64,000 nt of DNA, from the NCBI GenBank assembly GCA_963778845.1, contig CAVZVW010000009.1, positions 1,550,001 to 1,614,000 of the forward strand. Direction: 5' to 3'. The translations under genes were made by a program, and so were the position numbers. Under the pieces are notes generated by a model that saw only the letters and a list, made by a program, of their open reading frames with translations, did not search any database and was not told where the DNA came from. This document shows positions 37,961-47,334 of this stretch, piece by piece. Each line of letters opens with the position of its first letter. Within the stretch, counting starts at the first letter, position 1. Source of the DNA: CAVZVW01 sp963778845 (GTDB lineage: Bacteria; Actinomycetota; Actinomycetes; Actinomycetales; Kineosporiaceae).

Positions 37961-38915
37961 GCCCCTGCTGCAGGTGACCGACCTGAACGTCTGGTTCGAC
38001 GTGCCGGGCGGGGAGGCGCACGTCGTCCGCGACGTGTCGTTCTCGCTCGACCGCCGCGAGCGGATCGGTCTGGTCGGTGAGTCGGGGTGCGGCAAGACCA
38101 CCGCGCTCCTGGCCTTGATGGGGCTGCTGCCGCCCAACGCCAGCATGTCCGGGCGCGTCCTCCTCGGCGGCGCCGACCTCCTGTCGCACGGGGAGGAGTC
38201 GGTCGCGCCGCACCGCTGGAAGAGCGTGGCGATGATCTTCCAGGGAGCGATGAACGCGTTCAGCCCGGTCCACCGGATCGGCACCCAGATCGTGGAGCCC
38301 ATGGAGTTCCACGACACCAGCCGGGGCAACGCCGCGCGCACCCGAGCCCGGGAGCTGCTGGAGCTCGTGGGGATACCGGCGGCGCGCTACGACAGCTACC
38401 CGCACGAGCTGTCCGGCGGGCAGCGGCAGCGGGCGGCGATCGCGATGGCACTGGCCTGCCAGCCGAAGCTGCTGCTCGCGGACGAGCCGACCACCGCCCT
38501 GGACGTGATCGTGCAGGCGCAGGTGCTGGACCTGATCGTGCGGCTGTCCGACCAGCTCGGCCTCGCCGTGGTGCTGGTCACGCACGACCTGCCGCTGGTC
38601 TCCGGCCTGTGCCACCGTACGGCTGTGATGTACGCCGGGCAGATCGCCGAGATCGGTGACGCCAGGGCGATCGTGCAGGACCCGCAGCACCCCTACACCC
38701 GCATGCTGTTCGCGGCCACGCCGGAGATCCACGGCGAGGGCCCGATCGTGTCCATCCCGGGAACCCCGCCCCGGCTGGACCAGTCGACCACCGGCTGCGC
38801 GTTCTCCCCCCGCTGCGACGTCGTCATCGACCGGTGCTCGGACTCCTCGCCGGTGCTCGCCGAGCTCGGCGGCGGCCGTGCCGTGCGCTGCATCCGGCCG
38901 GGGGACCGGCCGTGA
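37953..38915 (+). CDS. ABC transporter ATP-binding protein, DppD/OppD-like
   Basis: 320 aa, GTG start, 8-bp overlap with the permease gene. Walker A GESGCGKT, Q-loop MIFQGAMNAFSPV, signature LSGGQRQRAAIAMAL and Walker B LLLADEPTTALD are complete. The C-terminal oligopeptide-type extension holds the Cys-rich CAFSPRCDVVIDRC motif that may bind a 4Fe-4S cluster in this subfamily. One of two ATPase halves. Confidence 0.94.
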   Translation: MTEPLLQVTDLNVWFDVPGGEAHVVRDVSFSLDRRERIGLVGESGCGKTTALLALMGLLPPNASMSGRVLLGGADLLSHGEESVAPHRWKSVAMIFQGAMNAFSPVHRIGTQIVEPMEFHDTSRGNAARTRARELLELVGIPAARYDSYPHELSGGQRQRAAIAMALACQPKLLLADEPTTALDVIVQAQVLDLIVRLSDQLGLAVVLVTHDLPLVSGLCHRTAVMYAGQIAEIGDARAIVQDPQHPYTRMLFAATPEIHGEGPIVSIPGTPPRLDQSTTGCAFSPRCDVVIDRCSDSSPVLAELGGGRAVRCIRPGDRP

Positions 38916-39922
38916 GCGACCAGCCCCTCCTGTCGATCGTCGACCTGGAGGTGGGCTTCCAGCTGCGGCGGGGGATGGCCGATGCGGCCCGGCGTCGCCC
39001 GGCGCGAACGGTGGGGGCGGTCGACGGGATCCGGCTCGAGGTGGCCGCCGGTGAGCTCGTGGCACTCGTGGGCGAGTCCGGGTGCGGCAAGACGACGACG
39101 GCCTTGGCGACGCTCGGCCTCACCCCTCCGACCGGCGGCGCCGTGCTGGTCGACGGCCAGGACCTGGCGACGATGCCGGCCGCGCAGGCGCGAGCCCTTC
39201 GACGTCGCGTGCAGATGATCTTCCAGGACCCCTACGAGTCGCTCGACCCCCGCTTCACGGTGCGCCGTACCGTGATCGAACCGCTGATCGTGCACCGCGT
39301 GTCGGGTGACCGCGACGCGCTGGCCCGGGCGGCCCTGGAGAGGGTCGGGCTGCACCCGGCCGACAGGTACCTCGACCGGCACCCGCACGAGCTGTCCGGT
39401 GGCCAGCGTCAGCGGGTCGCGATCGCCGCTGCGCTGGTCCTCGAGCCGTCGCTGCTCGTGGCCGACGAGCCCGTGTCGATGCTCGACACGTCGGTCAGGG
39501 CCGGCGTGCTGGAGCTGTTGGCGCAGCTGCGCAAGGACGGCATGGGGATCTTGATGATCACCCATGACCTCTCGACGGCGGCGCGCTACGCGGACCGGAT
39601 CATCGTCATGTATCTGGGCAGGGTGGTCGAGCAGGGCACGGCGCGGGAGGTGGTCGGGGACCCGCAGCACCCCTACACCCGTGCCCTGGTGGCGGCGGTG
39701 CCCCGCAGTGACGGGCGGCCCCGAGACATGGCGTTGATGCCTACCGGAGAGGCTCCGGACCCCTCCGCGCTGCCCACGGGGTGCCGCTTCCATCCCCGGT
39801 GCCCCGTCGCGGAGGCGAGGTGTGAGCACGAGGACCCGTCGCTTCGACTGCTGTCACCCGGCCGCAGCGCGGCCTGCCTGCTGGTCGCCGAGGTGCAGCC
39901 TTCTGGAGGTCACGATGCCTGA
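38912..39922 (+). CDS. ABC transporter ATP-binding protein, DppF/OppF-like
   Basis: 336 aa from the GTG overlapping dppD by 4 bp; an earlier in-frame ATG/GTG would lie inside dppD. Walker A GESGCGKT, MIFQDPYESLDPR, signature LSGGQRQRVAIAAAL, Walker B LLVADEPVSMLD, and the C-terminal CRFHPRCPVAEARC motif. It completes the importer. Its 3' end overlaps the following flavoprotein by 8 bp, so transporter and oxidative genes form one operon. Confidence 0.94.
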   Translation: MSDQPLLSIVDLEVGFQLRRGMADAARRRPARTVGAVDGIRLEVAAGELVALVGESGCGKTTTALATLGLTPPTGGAVLVDGQDLATMPAAQARALRRRVQMIFQDPYESLDPRFTVRRTVIEPLIVHRVSGDRDALARAALERVGLHPADRYLDRHPHELSGGQRQRVAIAAALVLEPSLLVADEPVSMLDTSVRAGVLELLAQLRKDGMGILMITHDLSTAARYADRIIVMYLGRVVEQGTAREVVGDPQHPYTRALVAAVPRSDGRPRDMALMPTGEAPDPSALPTGCRFHPRCPVAEARCEHEDPSLRLLSPGRSAACLLVAEVQPSGGHDA

Positions 39923-41564
39923 CACCTACGACGTCGTGGTCGTCGGTGGTGGTCACAACGGCCTCGTCGCGGCGGGGCTGCTGGCCCGCGAGGGCCTCTC
40001 GGTTCTGGTGTGCGAGGCGCGCGACATCGTGGGCGGCGCGGCCGTGAGCGAGCACCCGTTCGGCCCCGACTACACGGTGACCTCGCTGTCCTACGTGGTC
40101 TCGCTGCTGCCCGCCTCCCTCGTGCGCGCGCTGGACCTCGCCGCACACGGCTACCACGTCTACCCCCAGGGCCCCTACTTCGCACCGCGCCGCGACGGCG
40201 CGTACCTCCAGCTGCCGACCGACCCGAGCGCCCGGCACGAGCAGATCAGCAAGTTCTCCCGCAAGGACGCCGAGGCACACCAGGTGTGGGAGGCCGACAT
40301 GGGTCGGCTCGGCGCCATCCTGGGGCCGATGCTCGCCGACATCCCGCCCAAGCTGGGCTCGCGCCGCCCCGGCGACCTGGCGGCGCAGGCGATGCTCCTG
40401 CGGAGGTTGAAGGACGTCGACGAGCGGGCCGCGGTCGACCTCGCTCGGCTGCTCTCGGGCTCGGTCGCGGACCTGGTCGAGGACCGGTTCGAGTCCGACG
40501 CGATGCGGGGGCTGCTCAGCGTCTCGGGGATCATCGGCACGTGGGCGGGGCCGCGCTCGGCCGGCACGGCCTACGTCATGCTGCACCACCACGTCGGGGA
40601 TCTCGGCGACGGCCAGACGGGTGCCTGGGGCTTCCCGCGCGGGGGCATGGGCGGCGTCACGCAGGCGCTGGCGTCCGCGGCACGATCGTTCGGCGTGCAG
40701 ATCACGACCGGCACCCCCGTGGCCCGCATCGACGTGCGAGAGGGGCAGGCGCACGGCGTCACGCTCGAGGACGGCACGAGCATCCGCGCCGACGTCGTCA
40801 TCACGACCGCGCACCCCCGGATCTCGTTCCTGCGCCTTCTGGACCGGGCCGACCTGCCGGCAGGCTTCGTCGCCGACATCGAGTCGTGGAAGAGCCGCAG
40901 CGGCACGGTGAAGGTGAACCTCGCTGTCGACCGGCTGCCGGTCTTCGCCTCCCACCCGGCGTACGACCCGCAGGTCCACGGCGGCACGATCGTGCTCGCC
41001 GAGAGCCTCGACGACATCGAGGGCGCGTTCACCGACGCCTGCGCCGGGCGGGCGGCGGTCTTGCCGTTCGCCGACATCTGCATCCCGTCGGTCCTCGACC
41101 CGACACTGGCGCCGCCGGGGCACCACGTCGTCTCGATGTTCACCCAGTGGGTGCCGCACACCTGGAACGCCGAGCCCCACCGCGCCGAGCTCGAGGCGTA
41201 CGCCGACCGCGTCGTGGCCCGCATGGACGCCGTGGCGCCGGGGTTCGCCGACTCCGTCCTGCACCGCCAGGTGCTGGGCCCGTACGACATGGAGCACACC
41301 TACCACCTCGTCGGGGGCAACATCTTCCACGGCGAGCTCAGCCTCGGCCAGATGTTCCACGCCAGACCCGCCGCCGGCTTCGCGGACCTGCGCACGCCCG
41401 TCCGGGGCCTGTACCAGGCCGGCTCGGCGACGCACGGCGGAGGCGGGGTGACCGGGATCCCGGGGCGCAACGTCGTGCGGCAGGTGCTCCACGACCGCCG
41501 GGCCCTGCACCGTCGCGAGCGGGTGCGGGGCTGGCGCGACAGGGTGCGGCGTGGGCCGGCGTAG
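39915..41564 (+). CDS. FAD/NAD(P)-dependent oxidoreductase, COG1233 (phytoene desaturase/PYROXD2-like)
   Basis: 549 aa from the ATG preceded by TGGAGGTCACG; a longer frame upstream lies in dppF. Rossmann motif VVVGGGHNGLVAAGLLARE, then GGAAVSEHPF, and a C-terminal LYQAGSATHGGGGVTGIPG. Strong paralogue of 1993-3621 along its whole length (SYVVSLLP, TWAGPRSAGTAYVM, GNIFHGELSL). Its occurrence in both Rieske modules suggests it belongs to the same pathway. The reaction is unknown. Confidence 0.82.
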   Translation: MPDTYDVVVVGGGHNGLVAAGLLAREGLSVLVCEARDIVGGAAVSEHPFGPDYTVTSLSYVVSLLPASLVRALDLAAHGYHVYPQGPYFAPRRDGAYLQLPTDPSARHEQISKFSRKDAEAHQVWEADMGRLGAILGPMLADIPPKLGSRRPGDLAAQAMLLRRLKDVDERAAVDLARLLSGSVADLVEDRFESDAMRGLLSVSGIIGTWAGPRSAGTAYVMLHHHVGDLGDGQTGAWGFPRGGMGGVTQALASAARSFGVQITTGTPVARIDVREGQAHGVTLEDGTSIRADVVITTAHPRISFLRLLDRADLPAGFVADIESWKSRSGTVKVNLAVDRLPVFASHPAYDPQVHGGTIVLAESLDDIEGAFTDACAGRAAVLPFADICIPSVLDPTLAPPGHHVVSMFTQWVPHTWNAEPHRAELEAYADRVVARMDAVAPGFADSVLHRQVLGPYDMEHTYHLVGGNIFHGELSLGQMFHARPAAGFADLRTPVRGLYQAGSATHGGGGVTGIPGRNVVRQVLHDRRALHRRERVRGWRDRVRRGPA

Positions 41565-41567
41565 GGC

Positions 41568-42680
41568 ATGACCGGGCTTCAGCCGGCGCTGCCCCGCCGG
41601 CACTACGTCGACGAGCAGGCGTGGGCGCAGGAGCGTGCCTCCGTCTGGCGCACGTCGTGGGTGTGCGTGGGCCGCGCGCACGAGCTCGGGGTCGACGCCG
41701 CCGAGCGGCTGGCCGTGGTCGAGCTCGCCGGGGAGAGCGTGCTGCTGACCAGCGACGCGGACGCGGCCCTGCACGCCAGCGCCAACGTCTGCCGCCACCG
41801 GGGCTCGCAGGTCGTTCCTCACCTGCCGGGCGAGCCGCCGCCACCGTGCCCGGCCCGGTCGTTGCGCTGCCTGTACCACTCGTGGACCTACGGGCTGGAC
41901 GGCGCGCTGCTGCGGGCACCCTTCGCGCAGGACCTGCCCGGCTTCGACCCCCGCCCGTTCGCCCTGCACGGCCTCGACGCGCAGACCTGGGCCGGCTTCG
42001 TCTTCGTGCGGGCCACCCGCGGCGGGCCGAGCCTTGCCGAGGAGCTGGGCGAGGTGGCGACGCGCGTGGGCCGCTACCCGCTGGACGGCCTCGTGAGCGT
42101 GCGCCGGGCCGTCTACGACGTGGCCGCGAGCTGGAAGGTGATCGCCGAGAACTACAACGAGTGCTACCACTGCGGCCCGGTCCATCCCGAGCTGACGCGG
42201 CTGGTGCCCGACTTCGGTCACGGCGGGTTGGGTGCCGACGGTCGGGGCCTGGACTGGGAGGCCGGCATCCGGCACCGCGACGGTGCCTGGACGTTCTCGT
42301 TCAGCGGCACGTCGCCACGGCCTGCGTTCGAGGGACTGGACGACGACGAGCGGGTGCGTCACAAGGGCGAGCTCGTCTACCCGAACCTGCTGCTGTCGCT
42401 GTCCGCCGAGCACGCCGCGAGCTTCGTGCTGCAGCCGCTGTCCGTCGGTCGCACCCGGGTCGTGTTCGACGTGCTCGTCGACCCGGGCCAGACCCATCAC
42501 GACGTCGAGGACTGCGCCGGCTTCTGGGACCTGGTGAACCGGCAGGACTGGGCGGTCTGCGAGAGCGTGCAGCGGGGCATGGGTTCGGCGTTCTACGAGC
42601 AGGGGTGGTACGCCCCCATGGAGGACGCGAGCCTGGACATCCGGCGGTGGCTGCTCCCGCGCCTGGAAGGGCCGGCATGA
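41568..42680 (+). CDS. Rieske non-haem iron oxygenase, alpha subunit (complete)
   Basis: 370 aa, ATG 3 bp after the flavoprotein stop. The Rieske [2Fe-2S] motif is present as CRHRG and CLYHSW (CxH...CxxH). The mononuclear iron site AENYNECYHCGPVHPE lies in the C-terminal half, and the acidic ligand is likely in DCAGFWDLVNRQDW. It is the full-length paralogue of the partial gene at 1-729. The closest well-known relatives by motif are betaine/stachydrine/carnitine-type oxygenases, which remove or split off N-methyl groups using oxygen and a reductase. The reductase is not encoded nearby. It overlaps the next gene by 4 bp. Confidence 0.92.
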   Translation: MTGLQPALPRRHYVDEQAWAQERASVWRTSWVCVGRAHELGVDAAERLAVVELAGESVLLTSDADAALHASANVCRHRGSQVVPHLPGEPPPPCPARSLRCLYHSWTYGLDGALLRAPFAQDLPGFDPRPFALHGLDAQTWAGFVFVRATRGGPSLAEELGEVATRVGRYPLDGLVSVRRAVYDVAASWKVIAENYNECYHCGPVHPELTRLVPDFGHGGLGADGRGLDWEAGIRHRDGAWTFSFSGTSPRPAFEGLDDDERVRHKGELVYPNLLLSLSAEHAASFVLQPLSVGRTRVVFDVLVDPGQTHHDVEDCAGFWDLVNRQDWAVCESVQRGMGSAFYEQGWYAPMEDASLDIRRWLLPRLEGPA

Positions 42681-43891
42681 CCGGCCGGTTCGAGCCCGTG
42701 GGCGCCGGCTCGGGACGCCCTGGCGCGGGCCCGGCTGTCGACGTCCTCGTCGTCGGTCTGGGGGCGCTGGGCAGCGCCACGTCCTGGCAGCTGGCCCGGC
42801 GTGGGGTGCGCGTGGTGGGGCTGGAGCGCTTCGAGCTGGGCCACGTGCGCGGCGCCTCCCACGGCGACAGCCGGATCATCCGGTTGAGCTACCACACCCC
42901 CGCCTATGTGCGAGCCGCCCGGCAGGCGTACACGGACTGGGCCGAGGTCGAGGCCGACAGCGGCCGTCGGCTCGTCCTGCGCTGCGGCGGGGTCGACGTC
43001 TTCCCGGCCGGGGCGGCGATCGACGTCGCCGACTACACCTCGTCGATGGACGCCGAGCGCGTGCCCTTCGAGGTGCTCGACGCCTCACGGTCGCGCGAGC
43101 GCTGGCCGGGGCTCACCGTGCCGGACGGCGCGACGGTTCTGCACCAGGAGAGCACCGGGATCGTGCCGGCGGGGCTGGGGACGGCCACGCTCCAGGAGCG
43201 GGCCAGGGCGCACGGCGCGGTGCTGCACGAGCGCTGCGAGGTGGTGGAGCTCGCCGACCTGGGCGACAGCGTCCTGGCGACCTGCGCCGACGGCAGCGCC
43301 TACGAGGCCGCCTCGGCGGTCGTCACCGCCGACGCCTGGACGAACGCCGTGCTGGCCGGGCTCGACATCCGGCTGCCTCTGACGGTCACCAAGGAGCACG
43401 TCGTCCACTTCGACGTCTCAGGCTCGGCGGACCTCCACCGGCCCGGGGCCTTCCCGGTGTGGATCTGGATGGACGACCCGTCCTTCTACGGCTTCCCCAC
43501 ATACGGGGAGCCCTCGGTCAAGGTCGGCCAGGACTGCGGGGGCCGCCCCGTGGACCCCGACACGCGCGACTTCGCGCCCGACCCGGACTACCTGCGGCTC
43601 ATGCGCGACACCGTACGCGAACGCATCCCCGGTGCCGGCGAGGTCACGAGAGTGACCACATGCCTGTACACCCTGACCCCCGACCGCGACTTCGTCGCCG
43701 GGGTGGTGCCGGGCCACCCCCGGGTGGCGGTCGGTCTCGGGGCCGCGCACGGCTTCAAGTTCGCCCCATGGCTGGGCGGTGCGCTCGCGGACCTCGCCAC
43801 GACCGGGCGCACCGACCGCGAGGTCGCGGCGTTCGCGCTGGACCGCCCGGCCCTCACCGACCCTGCGGCCCCGGCACGCTGGCTCGTGTGA
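42677..43891 (+). CDS. Monomeric sarcosine oxidase/N-methyltryptophan oxidase family flavoenzyme
   Basis: 404 aa, ATG overlapping the Rieske stop. The FAD motif VLVVGLGALGSATSWQLARRG is followed by GASHGDSRIIRLSYH, characteristic of the MSOX/SolA family. CLYTLTPDRDF places Cys329 at the position of the covalent-flavin cysteine of monomeric sarcosine oxidase. GAAHGFKFAPWLGGALADLA closes the FAD site. It should oxidise an N-methyl amino acid with oxygen to formaldehyde, peroxide and the free amine. As the last enzyme of the operon it fits a final demethylation step after the Rieske enzyme. Its 3' end overlaps the convergent TetR gene by 38 bp. Confidence 0.9.
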   Translation: MTGRFEPVGAGSGRPGAGPAVDVLVVGLGALGSATSWQLARRGVRVVGLERFELGHVRGASHGDSRIIRLSYHTPAYVRAARQAYTDWAEVEADSGRRLVLRCGGVDVFPAGAAIDVADYTSSMDAERVPFEVLDASRSRERWPGLTVPDGATVLHQESTGIVPAGLGTATLQERARAHGAVLHERCEVVELADLGDSVLATCADGSAYEAASAVVTADAWTNAVLAGLDIRLPLTVTKEHVVHFDVSGSADLHRPGAFPVWIWMDDPSFYGFPTYGEPSVKVGQDCGGRPVDPDTRDFAPDPDYLRLMRDTVRERIPGAGEVTRVTTCLYTLTPDRDFVAGVVPGHPRVAVGLGAAHGFKFAPWLGGALADLATTGRTDREVAAFALDRPALTDPAAPARWLV

Positions 43892-44519
43892 CGGCGCCGC
43901 CGGTCCGGGTGCTCGCAGGAGGGAGCAGGGCGGCCGCGTCGAGCCCGACCTCGCGCGCGGCATGCTCGGCCGCCCAGCGCGCGGCCCGCCGCCGCGACAC
44001 GGTGCGCCGCACCTGGGTGGCCACGGCGAGACCGTCGAGCATGGCGGCGATCCGTTCGGCCGCCTCGCGAGGGTCGGCGCACCGGAACTCACCCAGCGCC
44101 ACCCCGTCGGCCACGACGAGCTCGAGCGCTGCCCGCCAGCGCCGGTCCAGCCGGCGCGAGGCCTCCCGGATCTCCGGCGTACGCAGGGCGGCGGCCCACG
44201 AGTCGATGTCCAGCGTCCAGCCCTGGGCGTCGCCGGCCGGCAGGAACACGCGCAGCACCGCGCGTAGCCGCAAGGTCGCCGTCCCGCTGCGCGCGACCGC
44301 CCGGTCCAACAGCGCCAGGTCGCTCTCGGCGGCGAACATGAACGCCTCCGAGAGCAGCCTCTCCTTCGTCTCGAAGTGGTAGAACACCAGAGCGGTGCTC
44401 ACACCCAGCTGCGCGGCGACGTCGCGGACCCGGGTGCGTGCGAGTCCCTCGCGGGCGGCCACCTCCGCAGCCGCGCGCAGGATCTCCTCCCGCCGCACAT
44501 CGGCTCTGCGTCGCGCCAC
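43854..44519 (-). CDS. TetR family transcriptional regulator
   Basis: 221 aa from a GTG (VARRRADVRREEIL). The helix-turn-helix is ARTRVRDVAAQLGVSTALVFYHF, followed by a ligand domain with DIDSWAAALRTPEIREASRRLDRRWRAAL. The regulator of module A (3720-4433) has the same architecture. It is convergent with the sarcosine oxidase gene. I found no palindrome matching the 3642/5777 operators upstream of it or upstream of 34187, so its site differs. Confidence 0.9.
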   Translation of the reverse strand: MARRRADVRREEILRAAAEVAAREGLARTRVRDVAAQLGVSTALVFYHFETKERLLSEAFMFAAESDLALLDRAVARSGTATLRLRAVLRVFLPAGDAQGWTLDIDSWAAALRTPEIREASRRLDRRWRAALELVVADGVALGEFRCADPREAAERIAAMLDGLAVATQVRRTVSRRRAARWAAEHAAREVGLDAAALLPPASTRTGGAVTRASVPGPQGR

Positions 44520-44763
44520 GCGCCGACAGTAATGGCTGGACGCCGGTGCGTCCGCCGAACGCGGCGGTCTTCGAGCACCCGCTCGGCCACCCCATGGCCC
44601 GCCCCACCGGTGGCCCTGAGCAATCGTCGATGAGCACACCGTGGCCGTCGGCGGCGACCCGTTCTCAGCCCGGTTCGAATCCCAAAAGGCTTGTGCGGCG
44701 TGGCGATCGGCGTGTCGTCGCCGGTCTGCATGCCAGCCTCGGTCGCAGTGGCACACTTCGCGC

Positions 44764-45081
44764 GTGCTGCCCACACCCGAGACGTACCGGCCCCGACGCC
44801 CGGCCCATGACGCCCGCTTCGACGACCTGGCCCCACCCACCCGGCCCTACCCGCCTGCTGCCGCCGGAGCGCCCCATCCGGCTCCGGTCGACCCGGTGGT
44901 GCTGTGCACGGCGCTGGCCCACCACATCGCGGCGTTGCGGCTGCGCGGGGTCAGCGAAGCCGTGCTCGCACCGCTCGAGGCCGAGCTGCGCCGGCTCTCC
45001 GACACCACCGCACCTCTGGGCCTGAGCCCCATGTGGTCCGACGAGCCGGCCGCTGACCTGCGGTCCGGTCGTCACGCCTGA
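44764..45081 (+). CDS. Hypothetical small protein
   Basis: 105 aa from GTG at 44764. A Pro/Arg-rich N-terminus (LPTPETYRPRRPAHDARFDDL) is followed by one likely helical segment (VVLCTALAHHIAALRLRGVSEAVLAPLEAELRRLSD) and a short acidic tail. No family recognised. An open frame continues upstream to 44641, but the GTG gives the more protein-like product. It could be non-coding. Confidence 0.4.
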   Translation: MLPTPETYRPRRPAHDARFDDLAPPTRPYPPAAAGAPHPAPVDPVVLCTALAHHIAALRLRGVSEAVLAPLEAELRRLSDTTAPLGLSPMWSDEPAADLRSGRHA

Positions 45082-45099
45082 CGAGGCCGGCCACGGCGT

Positions 45100-46218
45100 T
45101 CAGGCCCTCGAGCGCAGCAGTGCCACGACGTCCGGCGCCGGCAGGGCGGGCACCGTGAGGCCACCTCGTCCGGTGGTCGTGACCGCGGACAGAAGTGCGG
45201 TGAGCACCGCCTCCTCGGTGGCCTCGACCGCTGCGGCGAAGTACGGGTCGAGGTCGCTGCCGGAGACGGGGGCGCCCGGAGCGGGTCGCACGCGGTCCCC
45301 CCGCAGCCCGGTCGCGATCGCCAGGAAGATCTCCCCCGAGCCGTGGTGGGCCACCGAACCCGTACGGGCCAGCCCCAGCCCTGCTCGACGTGCCAGGCGG
45401 GCGCAGGCGTGCGCGTCGAGAGCGCCATCCGTCACGAGCACGACGATGCAGGAGCCGGCCGCCCCGCGCGCCCGTGCCGCCCCGGCTTGAGGCGGGCTGA
45501 GCAGCCGCCCCACCGGCACGCCGCAGACGGTCAGCCTGGACGCCTCCCCGAAGTTCGCGAGCACCACCGCACCCAGCACGCGCCCGTCGGGCAGCACGCG
45601 CGACGCCGAGCCGATGCCCCCCTTCCAGCCCAGGCACTGCATGCCGGTGCCCGCACCGACGCACCCCTCTGCCGGCGGGGAGCCCGACCCCACCGCCAGG
45701 CGCGCGGCGTCCCACGCAGTCTCGACCTGGGCGTCGCTCACGCGTGCCCACCGTGGCTCGCTGAGCCCGGAGTCGTCGCACTCGGCCACCGCCGGGATCA
45801 CGACGTCGTCGACGCCCACCCGGGGGTCGCGCTGCGCCATGAGAGTGCAGGCCGCGTCGTAGACCCGGCCTACCTGCATCGTCGAGGTGAGGAAGACGGG
45901 CGGCTCCACCCGGCCCCACTCCTGCACGGTCACCATGCCGGTGCACTCCCCGAGCCCGTTGAGGACCGCACCCCCGGCAGGCACGGGCGAGCCGAAGCCG
46001 TCGCCGTCGAGGTGGAGCACGGAGACCCCGGACCGGACGATGCCCCGCCCATCCGGGGGGTCGGGTTCGTCCAGCCACATGGTCGCGTGGCCCAGACCGA
46101 CACCGGGGACGTCGTGCACCGACGCGCTCGGCCCACTGGGAAGGTGCCCGAGGACGACGCCCGCCGCCCTCGCGACGTCGGCGAAGCGGGCGGGTCCGGT
46201 GATCACGAGGGCCAGCAT
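45100..46218 (-). CDS. P1 family peptidase (DmpA/BapA-like aminopeptidase)
   Basis: 372 aa from the ATG preceded by GGAG; a GTG nine codons earlier is possible. GVGLGHATMWLDE, GAVLNGLGECTGM, ECDDSGLS and GAGTGMQCLGWKGGIGSASR are DmpA-family motifs. Autocleavage is expected just before Ser256 in AGSCIVVLVTDGAL, which then becomes the N-terminal nucleophile of the beta chain. Members release N-terminal D- or L-residues or beta-amino acids from short peptides. The gene is divergent from the deacetylase-like gene with only 36 bp between starts, so they may be co-regulated. Confidence 0.9.
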   Translation of the reverse strand: MLALVITGPARFADVARAAGVVLGHLPSGPSASVHDVPGVGLGHATMWLDEPDPPDGRGIVRSGVSVLHLDGDGFGSPVPAGGAVLNGLGECTGMVTVQEWGRVEPPVFLTSTMQVGRVYDAACTLMAQRDPRVGVDDVVIPAVAECDDSGLSEPRWARVSDAQVETAWDAARLAVGSGSPPAEGCVGAGTGMQCLGWKGGIGSASRVLPDGRVLGAVVLANFGEASRLTVCGVPVGRLLSPPQAGAARARGAAGSCIVVLVTDGALDAHACARLARRAGLGLARTGSVAHHGSGEIFLAIATGLRGDRVRPAPGAPVSGSDLDPYFAAAVEATEEAVLTALLSAVTTTGRGGLTVPALPAPDVVALLRSRA

Positions 46219-46254
46219 CGCACGCGGGCTCCGGGCTCCTGGCACGATGGGCCG

Positions 46255-47334
46255 GTGATCCCTTACGTGTGGTCACCGGCGGTGCTCCGGCACGAGCCGC
46301 GCGACGAGATCTGGGTCGGCACGCGCACGACGGGCACCGAGGTCCCCGAGCGCGCCAGGATCGTCCGTGCGGCGCTCGAGGCGGCCGGCCACGAGGGGGT
46401 CGACGCCGTGACGCACGACGACGACCTGCTGCTGGCCGTGCACGACCCGGCGATGGTCGCCTGGCTCCGCCACGCCGCGCGCCTGTGGGCCGAGGGACCG
46501 TACGAGGCCCTCGTGAGCCAGGACCGGGTCGTGCCCTACGTCTTCCCGACGCCGGGCATGACGGCGGGCATGCCATGGCGCGAGCCGCAGGCCACGCACG
46601 CACGCGCCGGTGTCTGGTGCTACGACACCATGACGCTGGTCGGCCCAGGTACGTGGGAGGCGGCCCGCGGAGCGGTCGACTGCGCCCTCACGGCCGTGGA
46701 CCTGGTGGCGGGTGACCCGGCGGCCGGCGGCCTCTCGGCGACCGAACGCCCGCGGGCGGTGCTCGCCGTGACGCGCCCGCCCGGTCATCACGCCGCGCCC
46801 GCGGCGTTCGGCGGCTCGTGCTACCTCAACAACGCCGCCGTCGCGGCACACGCGCTGCTGCTCGGGGCCGAGCGGGTCGCCGTCCTCGACGTCGACGCCC
46901 ACCACGGCAACGGCACGCAGGCGGCCTTCTGGCGCCGCCCGGACGTCCTCTACGGGTCGGTCCATGTGGACCCCGGGGCGGGGTGGTTCCCGCACATCCA
47001 CGGCTTCGCCGACGAGACGGGGGACGGCGAGGGCGCGGGTGCCACATGCAACGTGCCCCTGGCGCCGGGGTCGGCCGATGCGGCATGGCTGGACGGCGTA
47101 CGCCACCTCGTCGACGCCGCTGCGCGCTTCGAGGCGCAGACCCTCGTCGTCTCCCTCGGGGTGGACGCAGCCGCGGCGGACCCGGAGAGCCCGTTGCAGG
47201 TGAGCCACGACGGCTACGCCCGCACGGGGGCGCTGCTGGCTGCCCTGGACGTCCCGACGGTGCTGGTGCTCGAGGGCGGGTACCACCTGCCTACGCTCGG
47301 CGGGCTCGTGGCGAGCGTTGCCGCCGCGTTCTGA
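46255..47334 (+). CDS. Histone deacetylase family protein, acetylpolyamine amidohydrolase-like
   Basis: 359 aa from a GTG (VIPYVWSPAVLRHEP). The arginase/deacetylase fold is shown by TRPPGHHAAP (charge-relay His pair), LNNAAVAAHALL, DVDAHHGNGTQ (zinc ligands at about Asp212/His216 region), SVHVDPGAGWFPHIHGF and LEGGYHLPTLG. Bacterial class II members remove acetyl groups from acetylpolyamines or other acetyl-amines. This substrate class would suit a genome region with a PotABCD-type importer, though the two are 37 kb apart. Acetoin-utilisation type function is an alternative. Confidence 0.9.
   Translation: MIPYVWSPAVLRHEPRDEIWVGTRTTGTEVPERARIVRAALEAAGHEGVDAVTHDDDLLLAVHDPAMVAWLRHAARLWAEGPYEALVSQDRVVPYVFPTPGMTAGMPWREPQATHARAGVWCYDTMTLVGPGTWEAARGAVDCALTAVDLVAGDPAAGGLSATERPRAVLAVTRPPGHHAAPAAFGGSCYLNNAAVAAHALLLGAERVAVLDVDAHHGNGTQAAFWRRPDVLYGSVHVDPGAGWFPHIHGFADETGDGEGAGATCNVPLAPGSADAAWLDGVRHLVDAAARFEAQTLVVSLGVDAAAADPESPLQVSHDGYARTGALLAALDVPTVLVLEGGYHLPTLGGLVASVAAAF

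Noticed and set aside
40010..42676. Upstream extension of the sarcosine oxidase frame to 1293 codons
   Set aside because: The extension overlaps two well-supported genes in another frame and is Arg/Gly-rich; the oxidase starts at 42677.
44668..44690. GGTTCGAATCCC, resembling a tRNA T-loop, on the plus strand
   Set aside because: The flanking bases do not form a T-stem (CCCGG against CCCAA) and no acceptor or anticodon arm is present, so it is taken as chance.
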